From Mangrovimonas sp. ST2L15 (GTDB lineage: Bacteria; Bacteroidota; Bacteroidia; Flavobacteriales; Flavobacteriaceae): a DNA stretch of 64,000 nucleotides. The position numbers were made by a program, and so were the translations under genes. The stretch is taken from positions 1,866,501-1,930,500 of the forward strand of contig NZ_LBIQ01000030.1 of assembly GCF_001280515.1 (NCBI RefSeq), read 5' to 3'. The notes under the pieces are model-generated. The model made no database searches. It was not told where the DNA came from and was given only the letters and a program-made list of their open reading frames with translations. Positions 52,531 through 61,175 of this stretch are shown one piece after another. Each line of letters starts with the position of its first letter. Positions within the stretch are counted from its first letter, which is position 1.

Positions 52531-54921
52531 TTAACTATTTTCTTCGTTTAAAAACTGCTCTAAAGCAATTAAATCAGGAACTAAAACTTGTCTCGCTTTA
52601 CTTCCTTCAAATCCACCAACGATACCTGCGGCTTCTAGCTGATCGATGATTCTACCAGCGCGATTGTACCCCAATTTCAGTTTACGTTGTAACAAGGAGG
52701 CTGATCCCTGTTGGGCGGTTACAATGATTTCTGCAGCCTCACGGAATAGGTCGTCGCGGTCGCCCAAATCTATATCAATACTTGTGCCACTTTCTTCCCC
52801 TACATATTCTGGCAGAAGGTAGGCATCAGGGTAGGCTTTTTGTGACCCAATAAATTCTGTGATTTGCTCCACTTCCGGAGTATCCACAAAGGCACATTGC
52901 AGTCTAATCATATCATTACCCTGGGTATATAACATATCTCCACGACCAATAAGTTGGTCTGCTCCCGAGCCATCTAAAATGGTTCTGGAATCTATTTTTG
53001 AAGTCACCCTGAATGCTATTCTGGCAGGGAAATTGGCTTTAATGATACCCGTAATCACATTTACAGAAGGTCTTTGAGTAGCAATAATTAAGTGAATACC
53101 AATGGCTCTAGCTAACTGTGCCAAACGGGCTATAGGGGTTTCTACCTCCTTGCCAGCAGTCATAATTAAATCTGCAAATTCGTCAACCACTAAAACAATG
53201 TAAGGTAAGAACCTATGACCATCATTCGGGTTTAGTTTTCTGGCTTTAAATTTGGCGTTGTATTCAGCAATATTTCTACAAAGGGCATTTTTTAGTAACT
53301 CATAACGGTTATCCATTTCAATACAAAGGGAATTCAATGTATTGATTACCTTGGTGTTGTCTGTTATGATGGCATCTTCAGAGTCAGGTAGTTTCGCTAG
53401 ATAATGACGTTCAATTTTATTAAAAAGCGTTAATTCCACCTTTTTAGGGTCAACCAAAACAAATTTAACCTCTGCCGGATGTTTTTTATACAATAGGGAG
53501 GTCAAAACAGCATTTAAACCTACCGATTTTCCTTGACCTGTCGCACCAGCCATTAACATGTGTGGCATTTTTGCTAAATCAACAACAAAGGTTTCGTTGC
53601 TAATTGTTTTTCCAAGAGCAATAGGAAGTTGCATTTCCGATTTTTGGAACTTTTGGGATGCAATAACCGATCGCATGGAAACGATGGTTGAGTTTTTATT
53701 GGGTACCTCAATACCTATAGTTCCTTTTCCAGGTATTGGGGCAATAATTCGAATTCCTAATGCTGAAAGAGACAAGGCAATGTCATCTTCCAAGTTTTTG
53801 ATTTTGGAAATTCGCACTCCCGCTTCGGGAACAATTTCATAAAGCGTTACAGTTGGTCCAATTGTAGCCTTAATACTTGAAATGCCAATTTTGTAATTGT
53901 TTAGAGTCTCAACGATACGATTCTTGTTTTCCTCTAATTCCTCTTGATTGATGGTAATTCCTTCAGATTCATATTTCTTCAATAGATCCAGAGAAGGGAA
54001 TTGATATTTGCTTAATTCAAGGGTAGGGTCAAATTGCCCAAAATCTTCAACTAATTTATTTGCCAAATTGTCCGTCTCGGCTTCTTCCTCTTCATGTTCC
54101 TCAACTTCAATAGTTACTTCATTTTCATGAGACTGTGTTTCTTCTTTGATGGGCTCAACTTGCTTAAGAACTGGCTCAGGAATTTCTTCCGTTTGTTTTT
54201 CTTCCTTGCTTGTTTCTACAGATAAGTCAAAAGCAGATTTAATATCTTCAGCTTCAGCAGTTAAATCATTATCAATAATCGGGGTGTCCGTATTATTTTC
54301 AGAAACCGGGAATTCTTCTTTTATTTCTTTTTTGGCAGAAGTAAATAGGTTTCCAATAGTTTCGGCAGTAACCCTAAACCTAATGGCTAAATAAATAATA
54401 AAGCCAAAAACCAATAGTAGGATTGTGCCAACTTTACCTAAATAATCCTGTATAAACGTATTCACTTCATATCCAATGGTTCCACCCAAAATATCTATAT
54501 GACTGGTAAAAAAACCGAGAGCAATAGAGAACCATATCACTAAATAGGTGCCCCAGAACCAATATTTTTTCAGTTTGGCTTTGTTGGAGTCCAAAACGAC
54601 ATATACTCCGGAGAGAAAAATAAGACCAGCGAAAATAAAGGATGAAACCCCAAATCCTTTTCTGATGAAAAACTCACTCAACCAAGCGCCAGTTTTACTG
54701 GCCCAGTTTTTTGTTTTCACCTCTCTAGAAGCAAATTCAGATAGCGTACTTTGATCTGCATTCCCGGTAAAGAAATAGGATATAAAGGCAACAAAAAGCA
54801 AAATACCCAAAATGATTAAAAAGCTACCAAACACCAATTTTTGCTGACTAGATAACTTGAAACTAGGCGCTTTAAATTTTGGTTTCGTGGTTGTTTTAGA
54901 CTTGGTTTTCTTCTTAGCCAT
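52531..54921 (-). CDS. ftsK: DNA translocase FtsK/SpoIIIE
   Basis: 796 residues. Four N-terminal membrane helices (about 28-180), an acidic linker (about 195-290), then the motor: the alpha/beta region with PGKGTIGIEVPN, Walker A GATGQGKSVGLN, Walker B VLVVDEFADLI, and the arginine-finger segment TQRPSVNVITG. The C-terminal gamma winged helix (LLQRKLKLGYNRAGRIIDQLE) reads KOPS-type sequences. It pumps DNA at the division septum during chromosome segregation. First gene of the operon with lolA, lptF/G and ribBA. Confidence 0.97.
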   Translation of the reverse strand: MAKKKTKSKTTTKPKFKAPSFKLSSQQKLVFGSFLIILGILLFVAFISYFFTGNADQSTLSEFASREVKTKNWASKTGAWLSEFFIRKGFGVSSFIFAGLIFLSGVYVVLDSNKAKLKKYWFWGTYLVIWFSIALGFFTSHIDILGGTIGYEVNTFIQDYLGKVGTILLLVFGFIIYLAIRFRVTAETIGNLFTSAKKEIKEEFPVSENNTDTPIIDNDLTAEAEDIKSAFDLSVETSKEEKQTEEIPEPVLKQVEPIKEETQSHENEVTIEVEEHEEEEAETDNLANKLVEDFGQFDPTLELSKYQFPSLDLLKKYESEGITINQEELEENKNRIVETLNNYKIGISSIKATIGPTVTLYEIVPEAGVRISKIKNLEDDIALSLSALGIRIIAPIPGKGTIGIEVPNKNSTIVSMRSVIASQKFQKSEMQLPIALGKTISNETFVVDLAKMPHMLMAGATGQGKSVGLNAVLTSLLYKKHPAEVKFVLVDPKKVELTLFNKIERHYLAKLPDSEDAIITDNTKVINTLNSLCIEMDNRYELLKNALCRNIAEYNAKFKARKLNPNDGHRFLPYIVLVVDEFADLIMTAGKEVETPIARLAQLARAIGIHLIIATQRPSVNVITGIIKANFPARIAFRVTSKIDSRTILDGSGADQLIGRGDMLYTQGNDMIRLQCAFVDTPEVEQITEFIGSQKAYPDAYLLPEYVGEESGTSIDIDLGDRDDLFREAAEIIVTAQQGSASLLQRKLKLGYNRAGRIIDQLEAAGIVGGFEGSKARQVLVPDLIALEQFLNEENS

Positions 54922-54982
54922 TCATGGGTGCTTATATGGGCAAAAATACAAATTACTCGGGTTATTCCTAAAGTTAAGAAAT

Positions 54983-55351
54983 TTAAAAAATCTTAGGGAA
55001 ATATATAAAACAACCAACAATTATAGCTGTAATAGCAAAAATAAAAACAGCCCCTGCTGCTAAATCTTTTATGAGTCCAATTTTATGGTGAATTTGTGGA
55101 TGTACAAAATTGGCGATTTCTTCTATGGCGGTATTTATTCCTTCTATGGATATGATGATGCCTATAGTTAATGTTTGTATCATCCATTCTGTTGCAGATA
55201 AGTCAAATACAAAACCTAAGATGGTCATGATAATGCCAATAAACACTTGAATTTGGATACTGGATTCTGTTGTTACCAGAATCCAAGCGCCCTTAAAAGC
55301 GTACTTAATACTTTTTAATCTATTTATTAAAAGAGATTCCTTTTTATCCAT
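54983..55351 (-). CDS. dgkA: Diacylglycerol/undecaprenol kinase family protein
   Basis: 122 residues, three membrane helices. The DgkA core motif is seen as IEGINTAIEEIANFVHPQIH followed by IGLIKDLAAGAVFI, with the catalytic Glu and the KD-x-A-AGAV segment. N-terminal LKSIKYAFKGAW is usual. An inner-membrane lipid kinase that recycles diacylglycerol or undecaprenol. Upstream of ftsK by 61 bp on the same strand. Confidence 0.93.
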   Translation of the reverse strand: MDKKESLLINRLKSIKYAFKGAWILVTTESSIQIQVFIGIIMTILGFVFDLSATEWMIQTLTIGIIISIEGINTAIEEIANFVHPQIHHKIGLIKDLAAGAVFIFAITAIIVGCFIYFPKIF

Positions 55352-55465
55352 TCTTATAAAAATGTACTTCTGAAGGTTTCGATACCTAATGAAATAGTTT
55401 TAGGAAGTTAAAAGTAGCAATAAATAAAAGGAAGGGTAAATGCTTTGGTGTAATATTTCATAAAA

Positions 55466-55495
55466 AAGGCTCCAAAGAATAATCCAAGGAGCCTT
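55466..55495 (-). terminator. Terminator of the peroxiredoxin-thioredoxin-DUF6952 operon
   Basis: An 8-bp stem (AAGGCTCC / GGAGCCTT) with a 14-nt loop, followed on the minus strand by a T-run, 35 bp after the DUF6952 stop. Confidence 0.75.
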
Positions 55496-55529
55496 CAAGC
55501 ATTACTATTAATTAGTAACTAGGGATATA

Positions 55530-55787
55530 TCAATTGTCTATGGAACCCATAACACGTTTCATAAACGCATTTAAAGCTTCTTTTTTAGGCGTTCCACTCT
55601 TGATCATTTTGTTAACCTCTACAGCTCCATACATATTGGAAATTAATTCTCCAATAACATCAAGCTCCTCGTCCTTTAGTGATGGGACCTCGGTTAAAGC
55701 TTCAAGTGTTTCAATGGTTTCAACAACGTAATCTTCGTCGTTTTCTTCAATGAATTGGGTTAAATGTTTAATAACAGGTAATTTCAT
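55530..55787 (-). CDS. DUF6952 family protein
   Basis: 85 residues, acidic, helical, no signal. MKLPVIKHLTQFIEENDEDYVVETIETLEALTE and the SLKDEELDVIGELISNMYGA segment match DUF6952. Function unknown. It starts 2 bp after the thioredoxin stop, in an operon with thioredoxin and 2-Cys peroxiredoxin, so a role in the peroxide/thiol relay is likely by association. Confidence 0.85.
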   Translation of the reverse strand: MKLPVIKHLTQFIEENDEDYVVETIETLEALTEVPSLKDEELDVIGELISNMYGAVEVNKMIKSGTPKKEALNAFMKRVMGSIDN

Positions 55788-55789
55788 AA

Positions 55790-56098
55790 TTATTTCACTT
55801 GATCAACCAATTCTTTCAATACTTCAAATTTATTTGTTTGCGTTTGTTCTACAAACGTACCATTTTTGAACGTAGCAAACGTAGGTAAATTATCTACAGT
55901 AGCCAATTTTCTTGACTCAGGAAATTTTTCTGCATCTGCAATTACAAATGCCATTGTTTCATTTTCTGTAGCCAATTTTTTAAACTTAGGCTTCATAATT
56001 CTACAGTTTCCACACCAAGTGGCAGAATACTGTACAACTACAGTGTCATTTTGTGAAATGATTTCCTGTAAATTATCTTGATTTAATTCCTGTACCAT
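55790..56098 (-). CDS. Thioredoxin family protein
   Basis: 102 residues. The redox motif is ATWCGNCRIMKP (C-x2-C), with cis-Pro in VDNLPTFATFKNG. The length is that of a free thioredoxin domain. Located between the 2-Cys peroxiredoxin and the DUF6952 gene; probably the dedicated electron donor of the peroxiredoxin. Confidence 0.93.
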   Translation of the reverse strand: MVQELNQDNLQEIISQNDTVVVQYSATWCGNCRIMKPKFKKLATENETMAFVIADAEKFPESRKLATVDNLPTFATFKNGTFVEQTQTNKFEVLKELVDQVK

Positions 56099-56175
56099 AA
56101 TTTAAGGGGATTTAACTCCCCAAGTTCATAAATAGGAACTTGGGGAACAATTTATTAAAATTAAATGAAGTTTAA

Positions 56176-56814
56176 TTAGTGTGAAGCTAAATAAGAAGCA
56201 ACACCATCTCTGTTGGCGTTCATAGCATCTTTACCTTCTTCCCAGTTTGCTGGACAAACCTCACCTTTTTCTTGAACGTGGGTTAAAGCATCTACTAATC
56301 TTAGGTATTCACCAACATTTCTACCTAGTGGCATGTTGTTGATGCTCTCATGTTGAACAACTCCTTCTTCATCGATGATGTAAGTAGCTCTATAAGTCAC
56401 ATTATCACCTTCAACCGTTACAACTCCAGTTTCTTCGTTGTAAGTTTCGTTAGTGATATCCAAAATACCTAAAGTAGAAGCAAGGTTTCTGTTAGAATCT
56501 GCTAAGATTGGGTAAGTAACACCTTCGATACCACCATTATCTTTAGCCGTGTTTAACCATGCAAAGTGAACTTCAGGAGTGTCACAAGAAGCACCAATTA
56601 CAATAGTGTTTCTCTTTTCAAATTCTCCTATAGCTGCTTGGAATGCGTGTAATTCTGTTGGACAAACAAAGGTAAAGTCCTTTGGATACCAAAACAAAAC
56701 TACTTTTTTGTTGTTGTTGATAGCTTCTTCAAGAACATTGACTTTGAAAGTATCGCCCATTTCATTCATGGCGTCAACGTTTAAATTTGGGAATTTTTTT
56801 CCTACAAATGACAT
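56176..56814 (-). CDS. 2-Cys peroxiredoxin (AhpC/Prx1 type)
   Basis: 212 residues from ATG 56814; an upstream ATG at 56865 is rejected because a promoter -7 box lies between (56853-56860). The peroxidatic Cys is in DFTFVCPTELHAFQ and the resolving Cys in EVCPANWEEGKDAMN. It reduces hydrogen and organic peroxides, reformed by thioredoxin. Head of the operon with thioredoxin and DUF6952. Confidence 0.96.
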   Translation of the reverse strand: MSFVGKKFPNLNVDAMNEMGDTFKVNVLEEAINNNKKVVLFWYPKDFTFVCPTELHAFQAAIGEFEKRNTIVIGASCDTPEVHFAWLNTAKDNGGIEGVTYPILADSNRNLASTLGILDITNETYNEETGVVTVEGDNVTYRATYIIDEEGVVQHESINNMPLGRNVGEYLRLVDALTHVQEKGEVCPANWEEGKDAMNANRDGVASYLASH

Positions 56815-56852
56815 ATGTATAATGTTTAAGATTTTACAATTAATTTCTAATG

Positions 56853-56860
56853 CAAAACTA
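56853..56860 (-). promoter_or_regulatory. -7 element of the peroxiredoxin operon
   Basis: The minus strand reads TAGTTTTG (TAnnTTTG), about 40 bp before ATG 56814. The -33 box is not clear. Confidence 0.55.
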
Positions 56861-57026
56861 CTCAATCATTGAGGGAAATTACTATAACAATTTATTATAT
56901 ATTCTTATTACAAAATAGGTTTCAGATATCGCAATAATAAAGAGGCGGTTAAATTATTAATAGTTTAATTTTTATCATTAAAAACTATGCAATTTGTAAT
57001 TAATATGTGAAAGTCTTGATTATTTA

Positions 57027-58514
57027 TTATAGCTTGCCGGTAGCTTGTTTAATTTTAATTTGGAAACCAGCAAATATCAAAGTCATTATAGGGCTTAACC
57101 AGTTAAAAATGGCATAGTAGGCATAATGAGCTACATCTACACCTAGTACACTACTTTGGTAGGCGCCGCAAGTATTCCAGGGAACTAAGACAGAGGTTAC
57201 CGTTCCAGAATCTTCCAAAGTTCTACTTAAGTTTTCAGGGGCTAGACCTTTGTCATCATAGGCTTTTTTAAACATTTTACCAGGAACGACCAATGCTAAG
57301 TATTGATCTGAAGCCGTAGCATTCAGAGCTAAACAGCTTGCTACAGTACTGGCAAACAACCCGAAAGTTGATGAAGCCAAACTTAGTAATGCTTTACTGA
57401 TTCTAGCTAAAGCTCCAATAGCATCCATGACGCCTCCAAAAACCATGGCACAAATAATTAACCAAATGGTTCCCAGCATGCCTTCCATACCGCTAGAGCT
57501 GAATAGATCATTTAATTCGGCACTTGAAGTTTCTACAGATCCTCCAACGGTAATAGCATTCATAACACCTTTGTATGCTGATTCAAAAGTAAGGCTTTCT
57601 GCTCCTGCTAAATGTGTTACAATTTGAGGTTGTGCAATTAAAGCGGTAATACCACCTAATAAAGTTCCTACAAGTAGAGCGATTAAAGGTGGTGTTTTTT
57701 TGATAATCATAAATATGACTAAAACTGGGACAACAAACAACCAAGGTGAAATATTGAATGCCCCATCAATTGCAGTCAGTTTATCTGTTACATTGGCGGT
57801 ACCGTGGGTGTCCAAATTCAAACCAATAATGATAAAAACAATGAGAGTAATAGTAATAGTTGGAACCGTGGTCAGGGCCATGTATTTTATGTGCTCAAAC
57901 AACCCAGCTCCAGCCATGGCAGGAGCTAAATTTGTTGTATCACTTAAAGGAGACATTTTATCTCCAAAATAAGCACCAGATAAAACGGCTCCAGCGGTCA
58001 TCCCTGCAGAGATACCCAATGTATTCCCAATACCAATTAAGGCTATACCAACTGTCGCAGAAGTGGTCCAACTACTTCCCGTGGCTATGGATATAATGGC
58101 ACAAATAATAACACTGGCAGCCAAAAATATGGTTGGATTTAATATTTGCAGTCCATAATAAATCATGGAAGGAATAATGCCGCTAATAAGCCAGGTTCCA
58201 GCCAAAGCTCCTACCATTAATAAAATGAGTATAGCACCTGATGTCGATTTTATGTTTTCGGCAACTTCTTCGAGCATTTGCTCATAGGATACTTTATTGA
58301 AAAAACCTACTATGGCGGCTACTGCTGCTCCTAATAAAAGAATGAACTGATTGCTTCCGCTAAGGGCATCATCACCAAAAACAAAAAAGACATTGTAAAA
58401 CAACATGGCCACCAAGGCAAATACTGGAATTAAGGCTTCCCATATATTGAGTTCCTTGTTTTCAACTATATGTTCGTCTTCTGGATGTCTAGGTTTGATG
58501 TTTTGGCTTTCCAT
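57027..58514 (-). CDS. nhaC: NhaC family Na+/H+ antiporter
   Basis: 495 residues, about 11-12 membrane spans. NhaC family text: SGAILILLMVGALAGTWLISGIIPSMIYYG, ATGSSWTTSATVGIALIGIG, GAVLSGAYFGDKMSPLSDTTNLA, and ALNATASDQYLALVVPGKMFK. Exchanges sodium for protons across the inner membrane, as expected in a marine bacterium. Monocistronic, closed by the start of the 212-bp gap before the peroxiredoxin gene. Confidence 0.93.
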   Translation of the reverse strand: MESQNIKPRHPEDEHIVENKELNIWEALIPVFALVAMLFYNVFFVFGDDALSGSNQFILLLGAAVAAIVGFFNKVSYEQMLEEVAENIKSTSGAILILLMVGALAGTWLISGIIPSMIYYGLQILNPTIFLAASVIICAIISIATGSSWTTSATVGIALIGIGNTLGISAGMTAGAVLSGAYFGDKMSPLSDTTNLAPAMAGAGLFEHIKYMALTTVPTITITLIVFIIIGLNLDTHGTANVTDKLTAIDGAFNISPWLFVVPVLVIFMIIKKTPPLIALLVGTLLGGITALIAQPQIVTHLAGAESLTFESAYKGVMNAITVGGSVETSSAELNDLFSSSGMEGMLGTIWLIICAMVFGGVMDAIGALARISKALLSLASSTFGLFASTVASCLALNATASDQYLALVVPGKMFKKAYDDKGLAPENLSRTLEDSGTVTSVLVPWNTCGAYQSSVLGVDVAHYAYYAIFNWLSPIMTLIFAGFQIKIKQATGKL

Positions 58515-58580
58515 TTAGTTATGTTAGAATTTTTGAGTTGTAATGTTACGATTTTCAAAAAAGCTATGCAAATTCAAAAA

Positions 58581-58609
58581 AAAACACCCGATTTTAAATC
58601 GGGTGTTTT
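58581..58609. terminator. Hairpin terminator after the methionine gamma-lyase-like gene
   Basis: Stem AAAACACCCGA / TCGGGTGTTTT around TTTTAAA, lying 25 bp after the minus-strand stop at 58634, with T-rich flanks. Confidence 0.85.
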
Positions 58610-58633
58610 AAGTTGGTTGTAGTTTGTTGGGTT

Positions 58634-59833
58634 TTATAAAATGTTTAGATCGGTCATGCAGGACTTCATTAACGTATAAGTTCTTTCAATATCGGCATCC
58701 AATCCTATTGAAAATCGTATCAAACCATCGCTCAATCCCATATCTTTTTGCTCTTCTTCTGGAATTTCAGAAGAAGTTGATGTTCCAGGAGCAGAGAATA
58801 GAGTTTTGTAGAATCCTAAACTAACGGCTAAATACCCTAAATTTTTGGTTTGCATTAATTCCATTAATTCGTTTGCTTTTTCCAAGGATCCCACATCAAC
58901 CGTCATCATGCCTCCAAAACCATAAGTTTCGTTCATCATGGATTTAAATAACTCATGTGACGGGTGCGACTCTAACCCAGGATAAACGGTTTTTAGACCA
59001 TCTACTTCAAACTTTTGAGCCAGATACATAGCATTTTTGCTGTGTTGTTGCATTCTGATATGAAGGGTTCTTAAATTCTTTAAAATGGAAGCGGCTCTAA
59101 GGCTGTCCATAGTAGATCCTAATAGCATGCATGCCCCATCATTAACGTTTCTTAAGTTATCAATAAACTCTTGGGTCCCGCAAACGACACCACCCACAGT
59201 ATCAGAAGCGCCATTAATGAATTTGGTTAAACTGTGAATTACAATATCTGCCCCAAGTTTGGCGGGTGAAATGCTAAGCGGGGAAAAGGTATTATCGACA
59301 ACCAATTTTAATCCGTGCTTTTTAGCCAATTCCGAAAGACCCTTAATATTAGCAACTTCAAGTAAAGGGTTGCTCACGCTTTCGCAGTAAAGGATTTTTG
59401 TGTTGGGTTTGATGGCAGCTTCAACCACATCCAATTTAGTGATGTCCACAAAAGTGGTCTCTATTTGTAATTTTGGTGTGAAGTTTTTCAAGAATGCATA
59501 AGTCCCGCCGTAAATAGTTCTACTGGAAACAACGTGATCTCCAGCTCCACAAAGTTGTAGGATTACAGGCGTAATAGCTCCCATGCCAGATGCTGTAACA
59601 TTGGCAGTCTCTGTTCCCTCCATAGCAGATAAAGCTTCACCTAAATATAGGTTGGAAGGAGAAGAGTGTCTGGAATAAAGGTAGCATCCATCAGCATTAC
59701 CTTCAAAGGTATCAAACATGGTTTTGGCCGATAGAAAGGTGTAGGTTGAGGAGTCTGAGATAGACGGGTTTACACCGCCAAATTCTCCAAAATATTGTAA
59801 ATCTTGTATGTTGTTTGCAGGTTTAAATGCCAT
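58634..59833 (-). CDS. Methionine gamma-lyase-like PLP enzyme
   Basis: 399 residues, fold-type I gamma-family enzyme. YSRHSSPSNLYLGEALSAMEGTE, the Tyr-rich loop TIYGGTYAFLKNF, ESVSNPLLEVANI and the PLP-lysine site HSLTKFINGASDTVGG are closest to methionine gamma-lyase and O-acetylhomoserine-type members. It would yield methanethiol or H2S plus ammonia and a 2-oxoacid. It is divergent from an Lrp/AsnC regulator with a 19-bp palindrome between them, so amino-acid-responsive control is likely. Distinct from the gamma-family enzyme at 22230-23378. Confidence 0.88.
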   Translation of the reverse strand: MAFKPANNIQDLQYFGEFGGVNPSISDSSTYTFLSAKTMFDTFEGNADGCYLYSRHSSPSNLYLGEALSAMEGTETANVTASGMGAITPVILQLCGAGDHVVSSRTIYGGTYAFLKNFTPKLQIETTFVDITKLDVVEAAIKPNTKILYCESVSNPLLEVANIKGLSELAKKHGLKLVVDNTFSPLSISPAKLGADIVIHSLTKFINGASDTVGGVVCGTQEFIDNLRNVNDGACMLLGSTMDSLRAASILKNLRTLHIRMQQHSKNAMYLAQKFEVDGLKTVYPGLESHPSHELFKSMMNETYGFGGMMTVDVGSLEKANELMELMQTKNLGYLAVSLGFYKTLFSAPGTSTSSEIPEEEQKDMGLSDGLIRFSIGLDADIERTYTLMKSCMTDLNIL

Positions 59834-59894
59834 TGTATATAGTTTTTAATTAGTCAAAATTCATAAAATGAAGACTAAAAATCAATGTATATGA

Positions 59895-59913
59895 TGTTAT
59901 TTAGAAAATAACA
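59895..59913. promoter_or_regulatory. Palindrome between the methionine gamma-lyase-like and lrp genes
   Basis: TGTTATTT (59895-59902), AGA, AAATAACA (59906-59913): a perfect 8-bp inverted repeat. Its position in the divergent promoter region makes it a candidate Lrp/AsnC operator. Confidence 0.55.
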
Positions 59914-59991
59914 CTATATTTAATGTGTATTGTAGATATTTTATTTAAAGTACATAGCTACCAAATGATTTATTAGAAAAATTTTCAAAAC

Positions 59992-60450
59992 ATGGAATTT
60001 GACAAAATTGATAGGGAATTATTGAAATTGCTTCAGGAAGATTGTAAATTAACAAACAAACAATTGTCCTTGAAATTAAACCTGTCGGTTACGGCAGTTT
60101 ATGAACGCATTAAAAAGTTAGAAAAAAATGAGGTCATCAAAAAGTATGTGGCCTTGGTTAATAAAGAAAAAATTAATAAATCTTTTGTTGCCTTTTGCCA
60201 CATCAAACTCACTCAGCATTCACACGATTTTGTAGTTGATTTTGAAAAGAATGTAGCGACTTTACAAGAGGTGGTGGAGTGTTTTCATATTAGTGGAGAT
60301 TATGATTATCTGTTAAAAGTGGTGGTGGCTGATATGGCTGAGTTTAGAGAGTTCATGGTCGATAAACTGACATCCATCAAACATATAGGAAGCACCCACA
60401 GTATGTTTGTTATCAATGAAGTGAAGCATACTACGGCTGTAAATATTTAA
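59992..60450 (+). CDS. Lrp/AsnC family transcriptional regulator
   Basis: 152 residues. N-terminal helix-turn-helix (DRELLKLLQEDCKLTNKQLSLKL and SVTAVYERIKKLE, broken here) and a C-terminal RAM domain (VVECFHISGDYDYLLKVVVADMAEF). Such octameric regulators respond to amino acids. Divergent from the methionine gamma-lyase-like gene, its probable target; followed after 3 bp by a CPBP membrane protein. Confidence 0.95.
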   Translation: MEFDKIDRELLKLLQEDCKLTNKQLSLKLNLSVTAVYERIKKLEKNEVIKKYVALVNKEKINKSFVAFCHIKLTQHSHDFVVDFEKNVATLQEVVECFHISGDYDYLLKVVVADMAEFREFMVDKLTSIKHIGSTHSMFVINEVKHTTAVNI

Positions 60451-60453
60451 ATT

Positions 60454-61080
60454 ATGAAAGAAAAAACCTTTAGGCTCATCGAGTTTTTTATTCTGTTTGT
60501 GATTTTTCCAGTAAGCTTTGCCATGGATTATCCGGTTGCAATAAAGGTGAGTTTGGGTGTTTTAGGTTTTTTATATGTGTTGTGGGTGATGATTAAACTT
60601 GAAGGAGTAACTTTCTTTATTCAAAAGGAAATTCATTGGGGTGTTTTTATAAAGCGTACTCTTGTTAAGTTTTTTGTCCTTGCCGTATTTACAATCTTAT
60701 TTGTGCTTCTAACCGATAGAGAGCGTTTATTTACTTTTATGATGGAAAAACCACTATACTGGTTTTTGTTCACTTTGGTTTATATCCTTTTCTCGGTATA
60801 TCCTCAGGAGCTTTTATATCGAACGTTTTTCTTTAAAAGGTATTCTGATTTTTTCAAGAGTGAAGCCCTCCTGATTTTTATGAATTCCATTCTATTTTCT
60901 TTGGCTCATTTATTCTTTAGAAATACCATGGTTCATGTCCTTACTTTTATTGGTGGAGTCATCTTTGCGCTGACTTACCAAAGAACCAAATCCACTTTAT
61001 TGGTCTCGATTGAGCATGCCTTGTATGGTAGTTGGTTATTTATGGTTGGAATGGGAGGTATGTTAGGATTTCCTACCTAA
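60454..61080 (+). CDS. CPBP family intramembrane protein
   Basis: 208 residues, about six membrane spans. The Abi/CPBP motifs are PQELLYRTFFFKRY (usually EExxxR; the first Glu is Gln), FSLAHLFFRN with the metal His, and SIEHALYGSWLF. These proteins act as intramembrane metalloproteases, or in bacteriocin immunity in some species. The Q-for-E change occurs in part of the family. Probably co-transcribed with the Lrp gene. Confidence 0.87.
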   Translation: MKEKTFRLIEFFILFVIFPVSFAMDYPVAIKVSLGVLGFLYVLWVMIKLEGVTFFIQKEIHWGVFIKRTLVKFFVLAVFTILFVLLTDRERLFTFMMEKPLYWFLFTLVYILFSVYPQELLYRTFFFKRYSDFFKSEALLIFMNSILFSLAHLFFRNTMVHVLTFIGGVIFALTYQRTKSTLLVSIEHALYGSWLFMVGMGGMLGFPT

Positions 61081-61131
61081 TAAGTATAAAAAATTAGCAA
61101 AGCATATTTCGGTATTTGGAATTCAAAATTG

Positions 61132-61139
61132 TATTTTTG
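61132..61139 (+). promoter_or_regulatory. -7 element of lpdA
   Basis: TATTTTTG, TAnnTTTG match, 36 bp before ATG 61176. It lies inside the open frame that starts with TTG 61116, supporting the ATG. No good -33 TTTG at normal distance. Confidence 0.5.
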
Positions 61140-61175
61140 TTACCGTTTTATTTCAAATTAATCAAAACCTTTCTT

